DNA of 64,000 nt from Molossus alvarezi. Taxonomy: Eukaryota; Chordata; Mammalia; Chiroptera; Molossidae. Under the pieces are notes generated by a model. The model worked only from the letters and a program-made list of their open reading frames with translations, was not told the origin of the DNA and ran no database searches. Location of the stretch: the NCBI GenBank assembly GCA_037176705.1, contig CM073895.1:7402551-7466550 (forward strand), written 5' to 3'. Each line of letters begins with the position of its first letter. Within the stretch, counting starts at the first letter, position 1. Positions 54,355 to 64,000 of the stretch are shown in pieces. A program made the position numbers and the translations under genes.

Positions 54355-55164
54355 AATACATGTGTTTATCTTACAATAATTATAAACTGGAGAAAAGGTA
54401 GAATTTTTTTGGTTCTGGGTCTTGTAACATGGTATTGGAAAATTTTGAAGAAAACCCAGTATCTATGCATTAACTTGTTTGTGTACTTCCTTGTAATTAC
54501 ATAAGTGTTATTCTGATTTAATTCAAGCAAATACCCAACTTTAAGGTTCTGCAATCTGAAAATCCAGTGTGCCTCCTGGGGAGTGAGTCTCTTCCCCTCA
54601 TTGGAGGCTTCCACATAGGATGGGGGGACCCCCAGAGTCAGCTGTGTAGAGAACTCAGGCAGTGGATGGGTGTTCAGACTAGATCACGTACAAGGTCCTT
54701 AAAAACCTCAGGTTATAAAAGATACAACCAAAATAATTTAAGGCAAGACCATACAAATAAAATGTTGAAAAACCTTGAAAGCAAAAAAAAAAGGGGGGGG
54801 TGGAATTAAACAGCTAAACAATCTGGTTAGCAAAGGCACATTGGTAATTCTTATATCAATGCAGGGTTTTTTTGCAGACAACTATTATTTTATTCCTTTC
54901 TCTCTGGAAAATGAAAAATCCACTAGTTTTTTTCCTTTTGCTTTTACTCAGAAATTAAAGGTTCGTAAGTGGTAATTAGCACAGCTCCTGTCAAAGCCAA
55001 TTGCCTAATGGGGACCGACATTTGACTTGAGTTGAAAGAACGGAATATGGCAAATGCAGAGTTCATTAGTCCCAGCTGCTTTCGTTGACGTTTTCTCATA
55101 CCAAAGAACAGGCATGACCTGCTCTCCCTCCTATTTTCAGACATATTGCTGTGCTGCTGCTTTT
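54355..55164. other. CORT-DFFA intergenic
   Basis: No gene. A G run after poly(A) at 54783-54800; no named repeat. Confidence 0.5.
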
Positions 55165-55349
55165 CTTTTTCTTTATTGATTTTAGAGAGAGAGAAACATC
55201 GATGAGAGAGAACATCGATTGGCCGCCTCCTACCTGCCCCGCACTGGGAATCGGGCCCACAACCTGGGCATGTGCCCTGACTGGGAATCAAACTGGTGAC
55301 CTCCTGGTGCATGGGTCGACGCTCAACCACGGAGCCACACCGGCCAGGC
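55165..55349 (-). mobile_element. VesB SINE
   Basis: TTTATTGATTTTAGAGAGAG to GCCACACCGGCCAGG, near-consensus. Confidence 0.9.
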
Positions 55350-55579
55350 TACTTTTCAATTTTAGAAGGTCTGGAGCACAGTGGTGGAGGGAGGGTAGAT
55401 GGTTACCAGGGCCAATCCAGTGTTTACACTACACATTTGGGCTAGAGTTTGCAGACTAAGGTCTTTGCCCTATAGACCCATAGACAGGTGTCTCCTAAGG
55501 ACACATTCCCATCTTTGCTCCCTCCCTTATCTCTCTGTCCTGGGAAGTGAAAGGGAACCACTCTATAGTCTACTGTGCC

Positions 55580-55720
55580 AGGTACTGTGCACCTTCTCAC
55601 ATATCATTTAGCCCTTTCAATCTTGGGGCCTTACACTAACCTTATATTTTTGGAAACTAAAGTCCTAAAAGGTTAGACTCAACATGGGTTTGTTGCACTC
55701 CAAACCCACAGTATTTTTTC
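55580..55720 (-). repeat. MIR fragment
   Basis: GTGCCAGGTACTGTGCACC, ATCATTTAGCCCTTTC and a degraded remainder. Confidence 0.45.
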
Positions 55721-56069
55721 CATTATCCTGTGCAGCTGAGATGCTTGGTAAATTTAAGTACAGAATACCAATAGCCAGGCCAGTCAACCAAAGCTCCACT
55801 GTGTATTTGACGGAAATAAGATGTTGATAGAATTGATGGAGAGAGATACCATTCCATAGCTTCCTTTACTATTATGGTAACTAGTGTTCATGAGGTTGAT
55901 TTACTTTTCATACCCCACCAGTACAATGACTATAATTAGAAACCTTTGGCAATTATGTTATAGACATTAGGCATTTTCCGGTGGGAGTTGACTCCAACTT
56001 ATTACACTGGTATAATAAAACCAGTGCTTTGGATGTAGAATCAGAGTGTGGGGACCTAAAAGAAAAGAC

Positions 56070-56250
56070 AAGTGGAAAAAGCACTGGAACTAGAATCAGA
56101 AGGACCTTGGCCACCCAGTTGTAACAGGCCAGTCACTGAACCTCACTGGGCACAACTTTGCTCATGTATAAAATGAGAGGCAACGAGCCTCGCCTTGCCT
56201 GGCCCACTCAGTTTTGTGAGGCGCCGGTGTGGTAGGTGCTATGGGAATTC
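56070..56250 (+). repeat. MIR
   Basis: ACTGGAACTAGAATCAGAAG, GGCCAGTCACTGAACCTC and CATGTATAAAATGAGAGG. Confidence 0.65.
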
Positions 56251-56593
56251 TTAGCTGGCATTACTGCCCCTTCAGGGACATTTTGAACATATGTGGGGAA
56301 GCTTTTAGTTGTCATAATATCTGAAGGTTGCTGCTGGCATTGAGTGGGTGGGGGTAGGGGGTGGGATGCATGTCTTCCAGCAATTTATAGGACAATTCCA
56401 TATGACGAATTGTCTCACATCCCGTGGGACTTTTGAATGTTATGTTGGGCATTCATATGGATGAAAACCTGTTCCAGTTATCCTAGCCTGAAACCGAATT
56501 CTGTTTTATATAGAAATACAAAGTATTTTCCCTAGTTTTAATGTTCCCTAGATTTTTCAGGAATGCAGATACCTAGTGAAAAAAAGGACAAAT

Positions 56594-56805
56594 GGGCCAG
56601 CTGGTGTGGCTCAGTGGATTGAGTGTCATCCCATGGACCAAGCAGTACTGGTTTGATTCCTGGACAGGGCACATGCCCGGGTTGTGGGCTTGATCTGGGA
56701 TTGGGGCGTGCAGGAGGCAGCCAATTAATGTTTCTCTCATGTCGATGTTTTTATCTCTCTTAAGAAAAAAAATCAATAAAAACATAAAAAAAAAAAAAAA
56801 AAAAA
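56594..56805 (+). mobile_element. VesB SINE
   Basis: GGGCCAGCTGGTGTGGCTCA head, AAAAAATCAATAAAAAC end and a long A run. Confidence 0.88.
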
Positions 56806-56812
56806 GACAGAT

Positions 56813-57030
56813 GCCCTGGCCAGTGTGTTTCAGTGGTTAGAGCGTTGACCCATGCACTGAAGGGTCACGGGTTTGATTCCCAGGTTCCATCCCGGGTCCT
56901 GGTCAGGGTGCACCTGGGAGGCAACCGATCCATGTGTCTCTGTCCCTTCCCTCTCTTCCTCTCTTCCAGTCTCTCTAAAAATTAATGGAAAAAAAAATTC
57001 CTCAGGTGAAGATTAACCAACAACAACAAA
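56813..57030 (+). mobile_element. VesA SINE (older, A58)
   Basis: B box GGTTTGATTCC; CCTCAGGTGAAGATTAACC end with (AAC)n. Head to tail with the VesB before it. Confidence 0.87.
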
Positions 57031-57239
57031 GAAACATGTTTTTTTGTTCAGAAGGTCAATGATAGGGGAAATCCCATTATAAGGGCAATGCTGCTTGTGG
57101 TATTTGAATTGACAGTCACTACATACACGTCTGGCTGCCTCTGTCAAATTCACAGTAATTCAATATCTAAGTACAAGCATCTTACAGCTGCATTGTGCCG
57201 TCGGTATAGTCATGTCCAGACAGAGACACACTGAGATAC

Positions 57240-58363
57240 ATGCCATTTTATTGGAAAGTTTTTTTGTTTCTTCTGAGTTATTACACTTGGGGTGTTATAT
57301 CAGTACTTTTGAAAGGATGCATGCAGGTAGGTTATCAGCCCTGGCTTTCATTTAAGGGTAATTAAGGAAGCATAATAAAATATGCCATTACAAAAGGAAA
57401 TGTTGGGGCTAATAAGTGAGAACCAGGGGTGTAAGGCATTAGTGAAAGGATGCTGACTACATCTGAGCCCTCCTTTAAGACCACAGGAAAAGGAAACAGT
57501 TCTTTGTGTTCTGTTGGTTTTCTGCATCCATTCTGGCCCCAGGACTTACTGTTATACTTCTTTGCTTAATAATTAGTCAATGTATCTCTTAGTAGAATTC
57601 TATTTTCCTCTAAGCATGCTTTAAAAAAAATCCAAACAAGTCAATGATAACCCATTATCTTTTCCCTGCAAGGAGAATGTACTGGAGATGACAAAACCTG
57701 AAGAGTAAATCTGTACAGAACAGGAGGTATGTAATCCAGAGTCTGCTTTGTACCCAGAGACTCGGAGTCATATCTCATGGAAATCGATTTAATGACCTTT
57801 TCTGCCCCCTGCTGATAAAACATATTAGAAAACTGAAGAGTTTCAGATATAATTTCACAACACTGAACTGGATATTAGAAATGGTGAGACTCTCCATATG
57901 TCCCTGTGGTCTGCAAACTTAATATGTGCCTTTGAACAAACAAAAAAGTTCATTAACTGGAGAAACAAGTTTGTCACCATGATCAACACTATTATGTCAC
58001 CTTCTCTACCATTATTTGTTTAAATTTTGCATTTCTATCCTAAGAACAGGATAGTGAGTTTCAAGTATGACAATTTCTTTTCACTGCCCTTCATAATTAC
58101 TTTAAAACAGAGAACATAAGAACATGTAACTAGAGGAGGTGGGATATGTTGATGCAGCTACATCATTCAAAATGGGTAGACGGGCAGATGTTGAGATCTA
58201 GCTTTTCTGGAGGGGGCATGGAGCCAGTCTTCCAGCCTCTTCCAGGAGAACATGCTCCAGGGCAGGGGGCAGAGTAGTATACAGGGAGCTAAAAAGGCTG
58301 AAGGGATTTACTGATAACAGAACCAAGGTCACAGGGTTCTCTTTGGCATATTTGCAGCTACAG
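57240..58363 (-). other. DFFA: Putative DFFA 3' UTR
   Basis: About 1.1 kb without a recognisable repeat. On the minus strand AATAAA lies at 57252-57247, a plausible message end. Nothing else was recognised in the stretch. The poly(A) choice is inferred. Confidence 0.5.
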
Positions 58364-58576
58364 CTATGTGGCATCTTGCTTAGCTCGTTTGGGATTCTGC
58401 AGTTCTCCGGGCACTGAGTTCCTCCGTGCTGAAATATTCCTGAGAGAATGCAGACTCTGCACCTGCTGGAGGCGCAGGCTCAGCTCCTGATTACAGGCTT
58501 GTTGAACAGCTTCCGTCTTCTTTACGTCCCAGTTCAAAGCAACAGCCAGTGCTTGGGGGTCTTCCTTGGTAACCAA
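58364..58576 (-). CDS. DFFA: DFFA terminal coding exon
   Basis: Acceptor GCCGCAG. Encodes LVTKEDPQALAVALNWDVKK through PGELQNPKRAKQDAT, stop at 58364-58366. The basic tail (PKRAK) resembles a nuclear localization signal. Confidence 0.95.
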   Translation of the reverse strand: MVTKEDPQALAVALNWDVKKTEAVQQACNQELSLRLQQVQSLHSLRNISARRNSVPGELQNPKRAKQDAT

Positions 58577-59879
58577 CTGCGGCAAAAATAACAACCACTG
58601 AGAACCACTACCTCTGCCTGCCTCAGTGCTGCTCCCACGGCTTCTTTAGGGGAATGAAGTTAGGCAATACGGGTGTGTTATGTCCCTGCAGAAATGCCAG
58701 GTCTCCTTCATATTAACCTATCATAGGCCTTCTCTCACCATACAACACCAACAGGAAAGGCTCTTTGGAAAGAAGTTTACTTGGAGCAAATACAAGTCCT
58801 CTACCTACAGGAAATTTAGCCAAGTTCAAGTCAATACAGTTTCCTTCCCTTCTAGCTACAATTGGGAAGGTAGTTGGGAAAGGATAAAGACGAAGAATAA
58901 GAAGTGGCCCCCACTGTGATGGGTTCTCTTTGTCAGCTTGTAGTTCCCTGGTCTTAGAGCCAGCACAGTGTGGTCTCCTTTCCCTATGACAGTTTATGTG
59001 CCTCGATTGCTGACAAACCACCGACAGAACCAGAAGCCATGTCACAAGCGGAGCCCCGCTGTTCCTCCCTGTCAGCTTTTGTCACTTCATTACCCACTTT
59101 GGGTCAGAAAATAATGTTTGATGACCAGTGAGCGTGCATTCATTTTGTTTAAGCCATTCTGATTCAGATTACATGAGATGTTGCAAGTGCTCTGGCATAC
59201 AATAGGCAAATTGGCAGCTGCAGAGGTGAAAAAAATCCCACAAGCCTCTGTAGAGCTATACTACACCTCCAGGGGGGAGTTGTTCTCTGCAGTTCAGGGT
59301 CCCTGGTTCTTGCCCACCTCCAAATCCTGACTGGATAGACTCAGCTCTGGAGCAGGCTTCTCCTTCAGTGCAGTAAGGATCTGGCTTGCAAGGGCAATTT
59401 CGGAGGAGCTCTCTCTGCTCATACCCATGTCAACTGTATCCATCTCATCACTGAAGCCAGCTTTGGACTCTGCAAAGCACATGTGAGACGGAGATCACCA
59501 GGTTGTGTAAACACACAGCCACACAAACCAACAGCTAGAACAATCAGGTGTACAAGACAGAAACATGTCATTTCAAAATGCCAGCAACTGTGGTTTCACT
59601 GTTTTTGACTACGTTACATTTGTTCTCTCTCAAGGAAAGCCTCCATAGGCACCAAGTTCTCAGTTACTCCCCCAGCCAGTGAATCCTACCTTGCTGCTGG
59701 GACAGAATGCTGCTCTCCTTCTCCAAAGCCTGGAGATAAAGCTCCAAGAGCTGCTTGGACTGACGGGCTTCCTCTCTCTGGTCAAGCACCTGCTGGAGGG
59801 TGTTCTGCAGCCCCTGGACTGTGACACAACTTTGGCATAGTTCCTGAGCCAGTTCTGAACAGGGAACATCGATGAGCAC
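58364..59879 (-). CDS. DFFA: DNA fragmentation factor subunit alpha (ICAD/DFF45), last three coding exons
   Basis: Inhibitor and folding chaperone of the caspase-activated nuclease DFFB. Caspase-3 cleavage of DFFA releases the nuclease in apoptosis. Exons in transcript order are 59879-59690, 59469-59318 and 58576-58364. They join in frame with GT-AG introns, encoding about 184 aa from VLIDVPCSELAQELCQSCVT to NPKRAKQDAT. This covers the coiled middle region, the second caspase site (DTVD, 59429-59440) and the C-terminal helical chaperone domain (LVTKEDPQALAVALNWDVKK). The N-terminal CIDE-N domain and the first caspase site lie beyond the right edge. No frameshift or stop was seen. It is convergent with CORT. 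Confidence 0.95.
58577..59317 (-). other. DFFA: DFFA intron between the last two coding exons
   Basis: Unique sequence without SINEs; begins GTGGGC and ends GCCGCAG on the minus strand. Confidence 0.8.
59318..59469 (-). CDS. DFFA: DFFA penultimate exon with caspase site
   Basis: Acceptor TTTGCAG, donor GTGGGC. Encodes (E)SKAGFSDEMDTVDMG through LSLSSQDLE. DTVD keeps the P4 and P1 Asp of the human DAVD site. Confidence 0.95.
59690..59879 (-). CDS. DFFA: DFFA internal exon
   Basis: Acceptor TGTTAG on the minus strand, donor GTAGGA. Opens with GTG (Val), where I recall Met in human, and encodes LQQVLDQREEARQSKQLLEL and YLQALEKESSILSQQQ. The helical heptad-like pattern suggests a coiled coil. 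Confidence 0.95.
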
Positions 59880-60146
59880 CTAACAAACAAAGATGGACTT
59901 TAAGAAACCTGAGTGCTTTCTAAGCATGGTGTTAACTTTCAAATCCATCAGTTTCAGAGACTCATTAAGTCTATGTTCCAGTTATCTACTATGACTGCCT
60001 ACGAGTCAAGAGAGAGGCGTGTAATTTTTTCAGTTTTCCTCTGGTGAAAAATTTTTAAAAATGATGCCCTAGTGCCTCATTAAAAATGAAACAAAATCCT
60101 GATTCTTAAGAACCCAATTGTACAGAATATAAAGGAAGTGTATGAT

Positions 60147-60410
60147 TATTTATTTACTTACTTATTTTTATTCCTCATCTGACGATATTTTTCTACTTAT
60201 TATCAGATAGAGTGGGAGGGAGGGAGGGAGAGAGAGAGAGACAGAAACATTGATGTGATAGAGCCATATCGGCTGGTTGCCTCCCGCATTGACCCCTGAC
60301 CAGGGCCGGGGACGAACAGTAACTGAGGTACGTGCCTTGATCAGAATCGAACCCGCGACTCATTGGTCCGCAGGCCAACGCTCTAACTGCTGAGCCAAAC
60401 CGGCTAGGGC
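60147..60410 (-). mobile_element. VesA SINE (A58)
   Basis: In the DFFA intron. Flanks GTGTATGATTATTTA and GTGTATGGTTATTTA. Confidence 0.9.
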
Positions 60411-60552
60411 AGTGTATGGTTATTTATATAATGAATCAATCTGAGGTTGTTTTTTAAGTGAAAGTTTTCCTGATGATTCTAACCTTAAACATTTTTATTA
60501 TGCATTTTCATAGCTTTAAAAGACTCTTATTTTTAAAATATAAACTATACTA

Positions 60553-63221
60553 TCGGATCCAGCAATACATCAAAAAAATTATTCACCATGACCAAGTGGG
60601 ATTCATCCCAGGGATGCAAGGCTGGTACAATATTTGCAAATCAATAAATGTGATACACCACATAAACAAAATGAAGGATAAAAACCACATGATCATATTA
60701 ATACATGCTGAAAAAGCACTCGACAAAATCCAGCACCCATTTCTGATAAAAATGCTCAGCAATGTGGGAATAGAGGGATCATATCTCGACATGATAAAGG
60801 CCATATATGAAAGACCTACAGCCAGCATCATACTCAATGGGCAAAAACTAAAAGCATTTCCCTGAAAAACAGGAACAGCCCTGGCTGGTTTGGCTTAGCG
60901 GTAAGAGTGTCGGCCTACAGTCCACAGAGATCAGGGTTCAGTTCCCGCTAGGGGCATGTACGTCGGCTGCAGTTTGTCCCCAGCCCTGGTTGGGTTGTGC
61001 GGGTGGCGGCCACTTGATGTGCCCCTTTCATGTTGATGTTTCTCTCTCTCCCTCCTGCTCATCTGAATAAAAAATGGAAAGGTGTCCTCGAGTGAGGATA
61101 AAAAAATAAAAAAGAACAGGAACAAGACAGGGATGGCCACTTTCACCACTCTTATTTAACATAGTACTGGAAGTCTTAGTCACAGCAATCAGACATGAAG
61201 AAAAAAATAAAAGGGATCCAAACTGGAAAGGAGGAAGTGAAACTGTCATTATTCACAGATGACATGATATTATATATAGAAAACCCTAAAGACTCCATCA
61301 AAAATCTACTAGATTTAATACATGAATTTGGCAAAGTAGCAGGATACAAAATTAACGTCAGGAAATCGACGGCATTCTTATACACCAATGATGAACTCAC
61401 AGAAAGAGAAACTAAAAAAACAATCCCATTTACCATTGTGGCATAAAAAAATTAAGATACCTAGGAATAAACTTAACTGAAGAAGTAAAGGACCTATTTG
61501 CAGTAAACTACAGGACATTGAAAAAAGAAATAGAGGAAGATATAAAAAAGTGGAAGCACATACCTTGTTCATGGATTGGAATAATTAACATCATTAAAAT
61601 GTCCATATTACCCAAAGCAATCCATAGATTCAATGCAATCCCCATCAAAATACCAACGACATATTCCACAGAACTAGAACAAATATTTCAAAAGTTCATA
61701 TGGAACCAAAAAAGACCCCGAATAGCCACAGCAATCTTGAAAAAGAAGGACAAAGTAGGTGGGATCACAATACCAGATATCAGGTTATACTACAAAGCTA
61801 CTGTAATCAAAACAGCCTGGTACTGGCACAAGAACAGGCATATAGACCAGTGAAACAGGAGAGAGAACCCAAAAATGGGCCCAAGACATTATGCTCAATT
61901 AATATTTGACAAAGATGGCAAGAGCATACAGTGGAGTAAAGACAGCCTCTTTAATAAATGGTGCTGAGAAAATTGGACAGCTACATGCAAAGAAATGAAA
62001 CTAGACCATAAACTTACACCATACACAAGAATAAACTCAAAATGACAAAAGACTTAAATGTGACCCGTGAATCCGTAAAAATCCTAGAAGAAAATGTAGG
62101 CAACAAAATTTCAGACATCATACGCAGCAGAATTTTCACTGATACATCACCTAAGGTAACGGAAACAAAGGAAAAAATGAACACGTGGGACTACATCAAA
62201 CTAAAAAGCTTCTTCACAGCAAAAGAAACAACCATCAAAATGAAAAGGCAACCCACTGTATGGGAGAGCATAACTGCCAATGATACATCAGATAAGGGGT
62301 TAATCTCCAAAATATATAGAGTACTCATACAACTCAACAAAAGGAAGACAAAGAACCCAATTAAAAAATGGGCAGAGGAGCTAAATAGACACCTCTCCAA
62401 ATAGGACATACAAATGGCCAAGAGACTTAAGATGAAATGCTCAACATCACTAATCATCAGAGAGATGCAAATTAACACAACAATGAGGTATTACCTCACA
62501 TCTGTCAGAATGGCCGCCATCAACAAATCATCAAACAAGTGTTGGCGAGGTGTGGAGAAAAGGGGACTCTAGTACAATGCCGATGGGAATGCAGACTGGT
62601 ATAGCCACTATGGAAAACACTATGGTGTTACTTCAAAAAATTCAAGATTTGAACTGTTATTTGACCCAGTGATCCCACTTCTAGGAATATATCCTAAGAA
62701 GCCTGAAACACCAATCAGAAAGAATATATGTACCCCTATGTTCATAGCAGCACTATTTACAATTGCTAAGATCTGGAAACAGCCCAAGTGTCCATCAGTA
62801 GACGAATGGATCAAAAAGCTGTGGTACATATACACAATGGAGTACTATGCAGCTGTAAGAAAGAAAGATCTCTTATCCTTTGAGACGACATGGAGGGCCC
62901 TGGAGAGTATTATTCTAAGTGAAACAAGTCAACCAGAGAAAGACAAATATCACATGATCTCACTTATTTGTGGAATATAATGAACATAACAGTCTGAGGA
63001 ACAGGGTAGACCCAGAAATGTGGAAGTAGGGTACAGACTGACAACCCTCAGAAGAAGGGGTGGGGAGGAGGGAAGAGATAAACGACAGAACTTATATGTA
63101 TGTACACATAACTGATGGACATGGACAACAAAGCTGGAGAGGGGTGGGGAGGATGGGGAGGAGGATGTCAATGGGGAAAAAAGGAGAAACATCTGTAACA
63201 AAAATAAATTATTATAAAAAT
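60553..63221 (+). mobile_element. 5'-truncated LINE-1, ORF2 reverse-transcriptase region to 3' end
   Basis: Perfect 18-bp duplication AAAATATAAACTATACTA at 60535-60552 and 63222-63239 marks the insertion. The coding part starts inside the ORF2 reverse-transcriptase domain ([16 protein letters not shown], then [11 protein letters not shown] near 61240) and runs to the C-terminal region ([13 protein letters not shown]). Frameshifts and stops break it into at least five open pieces, and a VesA interrupts it at 60878-61113. The catalytic motif reads FTDD rather than the FADD usual in LINE-1. Inactive, antisense to DFFA. Confidence 0.95.
60878..61113 (+). mobile_element. VesA-G58 SINE nested in LINE-1
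   Basis: B box GGTTCAGTTCC, ends CCTCGAGTGAGGATAAA. AACAGGAACA flanks both sides. Confidence 0.93.
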
Positions 63222-63334
63222 AAAATATAAACTATACTAAGCTTTTACTTATTTTTATACTAAGCTTTTAAATAACATGTTCAGTCTGAAATAAGAGAGA
63301 CCTCACTTATATCCAAAATTGGCTATAAAGATAA

Positions 63335-63586
63335 TTTTTTTTTTTTTTATCCTCACCCGAGGACGTTTTTCCATTTTTTGTACAGATAGAGTGGGAGGGA
63401 GAGAGAGGAAGAGAGAGAGAGGGAAACATCGACGTGAAAGGGACACATCGAGTGGCCGCCACCCACACGACCAACCAGGGCCGGGGACAAACTGCAACCG
63501 AGGTACATGCCCTTAGCAGGAACCGAACCCGGGTCTCTCCAGACCACAGGCGGACGCTCCAACCGCTGAGCCAAACCGGCCAGGGC
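63335..63586 (-). mobile_element. VesA-G58 SINE
   Basis: T run, ATCCTCACCCGAGGACG; AAAGATAATTTTT flanks both sides. Confidence 0.94.
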
Positions 63587-63648
63587 AAAGATAATTTTTA
63601 AGAAGGCTCATTCTTTTGGCATATACTAAATTAAAAATAGTTTTCATA

Positions 63649-63861
63649 GCCTGGCTGGTGTTGCTCAGTGGTTGAGTGTTGACCCATGCACCAAAGGTTG
63701 CCGGTTCGATTCCTGGTCAGGGCACATGCCCAGGCTGTGGGCCTGAGCCCCAGTGGGGGGCATACAGAAGGCGGCCAATCGATATTCTCTCTCATCGATG
63801 TTTCTCTCTCTCTCCCTCGCCCTTCCTCTCTCTCTAAATCAATAAAGAAAAACATTTTAAA
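63649..63861 (+). mobile_element. VesB SINE
   Basis: GCCTGGCTGGTGTTGCTCAG head, CTAAATCAATAAAGAAAA end, AGTTTTCA flanks. Confidence 0.9.
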
Positions 63862-63872
63862 AAACAGTTTTC

Positions 63873-64000
63873 AGCCCTGGCTGGTTTGGCTCAGTGGTAG
63901 AGTATCGGCCTGCGGTCCAGAGAGACCCGGGTTCGGTTCCCGCTATGGGCATGTACCTCAGTTGCAGTTTGTTCCTGGCCCTGGTCGGGTTATGCAGGTG
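63873..64000 (+). mobile_element. VesA-G58 SINE cut by window edge
   Basis: Head and first half only; the copy continues past 64000. Confidence 0.9.

Larger units (their letters stand above)
59880..64000 (-). other. DFFA: DFFA intron continuing off the window
   Basis: No upstream DFFA exon was recognised before the right edge. The intron is largely a VesA, a 2.7-kb LINE-1 on the opposite strand, and three further SINEs at the end. Confidence 0.7.

Noticed and set aside
60553..63221. Functional LINE-1 ORF2
   Set aside because: The 5' part is missing, several frameshifts and stops occur, and a SINE interrupts the frame.
2213..63574. A recurrent 65-80 aa 'protein family' beginning [20 protein letters not shown] found many times on both strands
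   Set aside because: Each is the VesA SINE read in one frame. Similarity comes from shared SINE ancestry, not from selection on a protein.

Overview
This is nuclear DNA from a bat, most likely a vespertilionid or close yangochiropteran relative. The call rests on more than 50 tRNA-derived Ves-type SINEs, plus LINE-1, MIR, hAT-like and mariner-like copies. Gene order PGD - CENPS - CORT - DFFA matches the human 1p36.22 neighbourhood. No virus, bacterial operon, CRISPR array or true tRNA/rRNA gene was seen.

Layout: 1-8.1 kb is intergenic and repeat-rich. PGD (6-phosphogluconate dehydrogenase, + strand) runs from a CpG-island promoter at about 8.05-8.6 kb to a poly(A) signal at 25,046. All 13 coding exons can be placed, and they join in frame to 484 codons including stop (483 aa). 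25-36 kb is intergenic, with dense SINE clusters and a truncated LINE-1. CENPS (kinetochore / Fanconi histone-fold protein, + strand, 5 coding exons, 139 aa) starts in a second CpG island at 36.2-37.1 kb and ends near 47.8 kb. CORT (preprocortistatin, + strand, 2 coding exons) lies at 50.1-51.6 kb. The last three coding exons of DFFA (ICAD/DFF45, - strand) lie at 58.4-59.9 kb, convergent with CORT. The rest of DFFA is beyond the right edge.

SINE names used here are descriptive, not database names. VesA is about 240 bp with head 'GGTTTGGCTCAGCGGTTAGAG' split as GGTTTGGCTCAGCGG + TTAGAG and a 3' end TCCTCGGGTGAGGAT. VesB is about 200 bp with head GGTGTGGCTCAGTGGTTGAG and a 3' end AAAATCAATAAA. 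VesC is an older form carrying 'CTTGGCGTATCAGGATGA' on the minus strand. Many VesA copies carry G instead of the near-invariant A in the Pol III B box (GGTTCGGTTCC); these are called VesA-G58.

The four genes are housekeeping or neuropeptide genes that share a location, not a pathway. The points most worth a second look are: a GC-AG intron in PGD; loss of the usual CORT start codon and of the dibasic site next to cortistatin; a 47-bp minisatellite with a five-unit higher-order period in CENPS intron 3; two head-only 'mini-Ves' insertions with their own target-site duplications; and the B-box-variant VesA subfamily that repeatedly lands inside VesB. I found no clearly new biological system. All comparisons with human or rat proteins are from memory.
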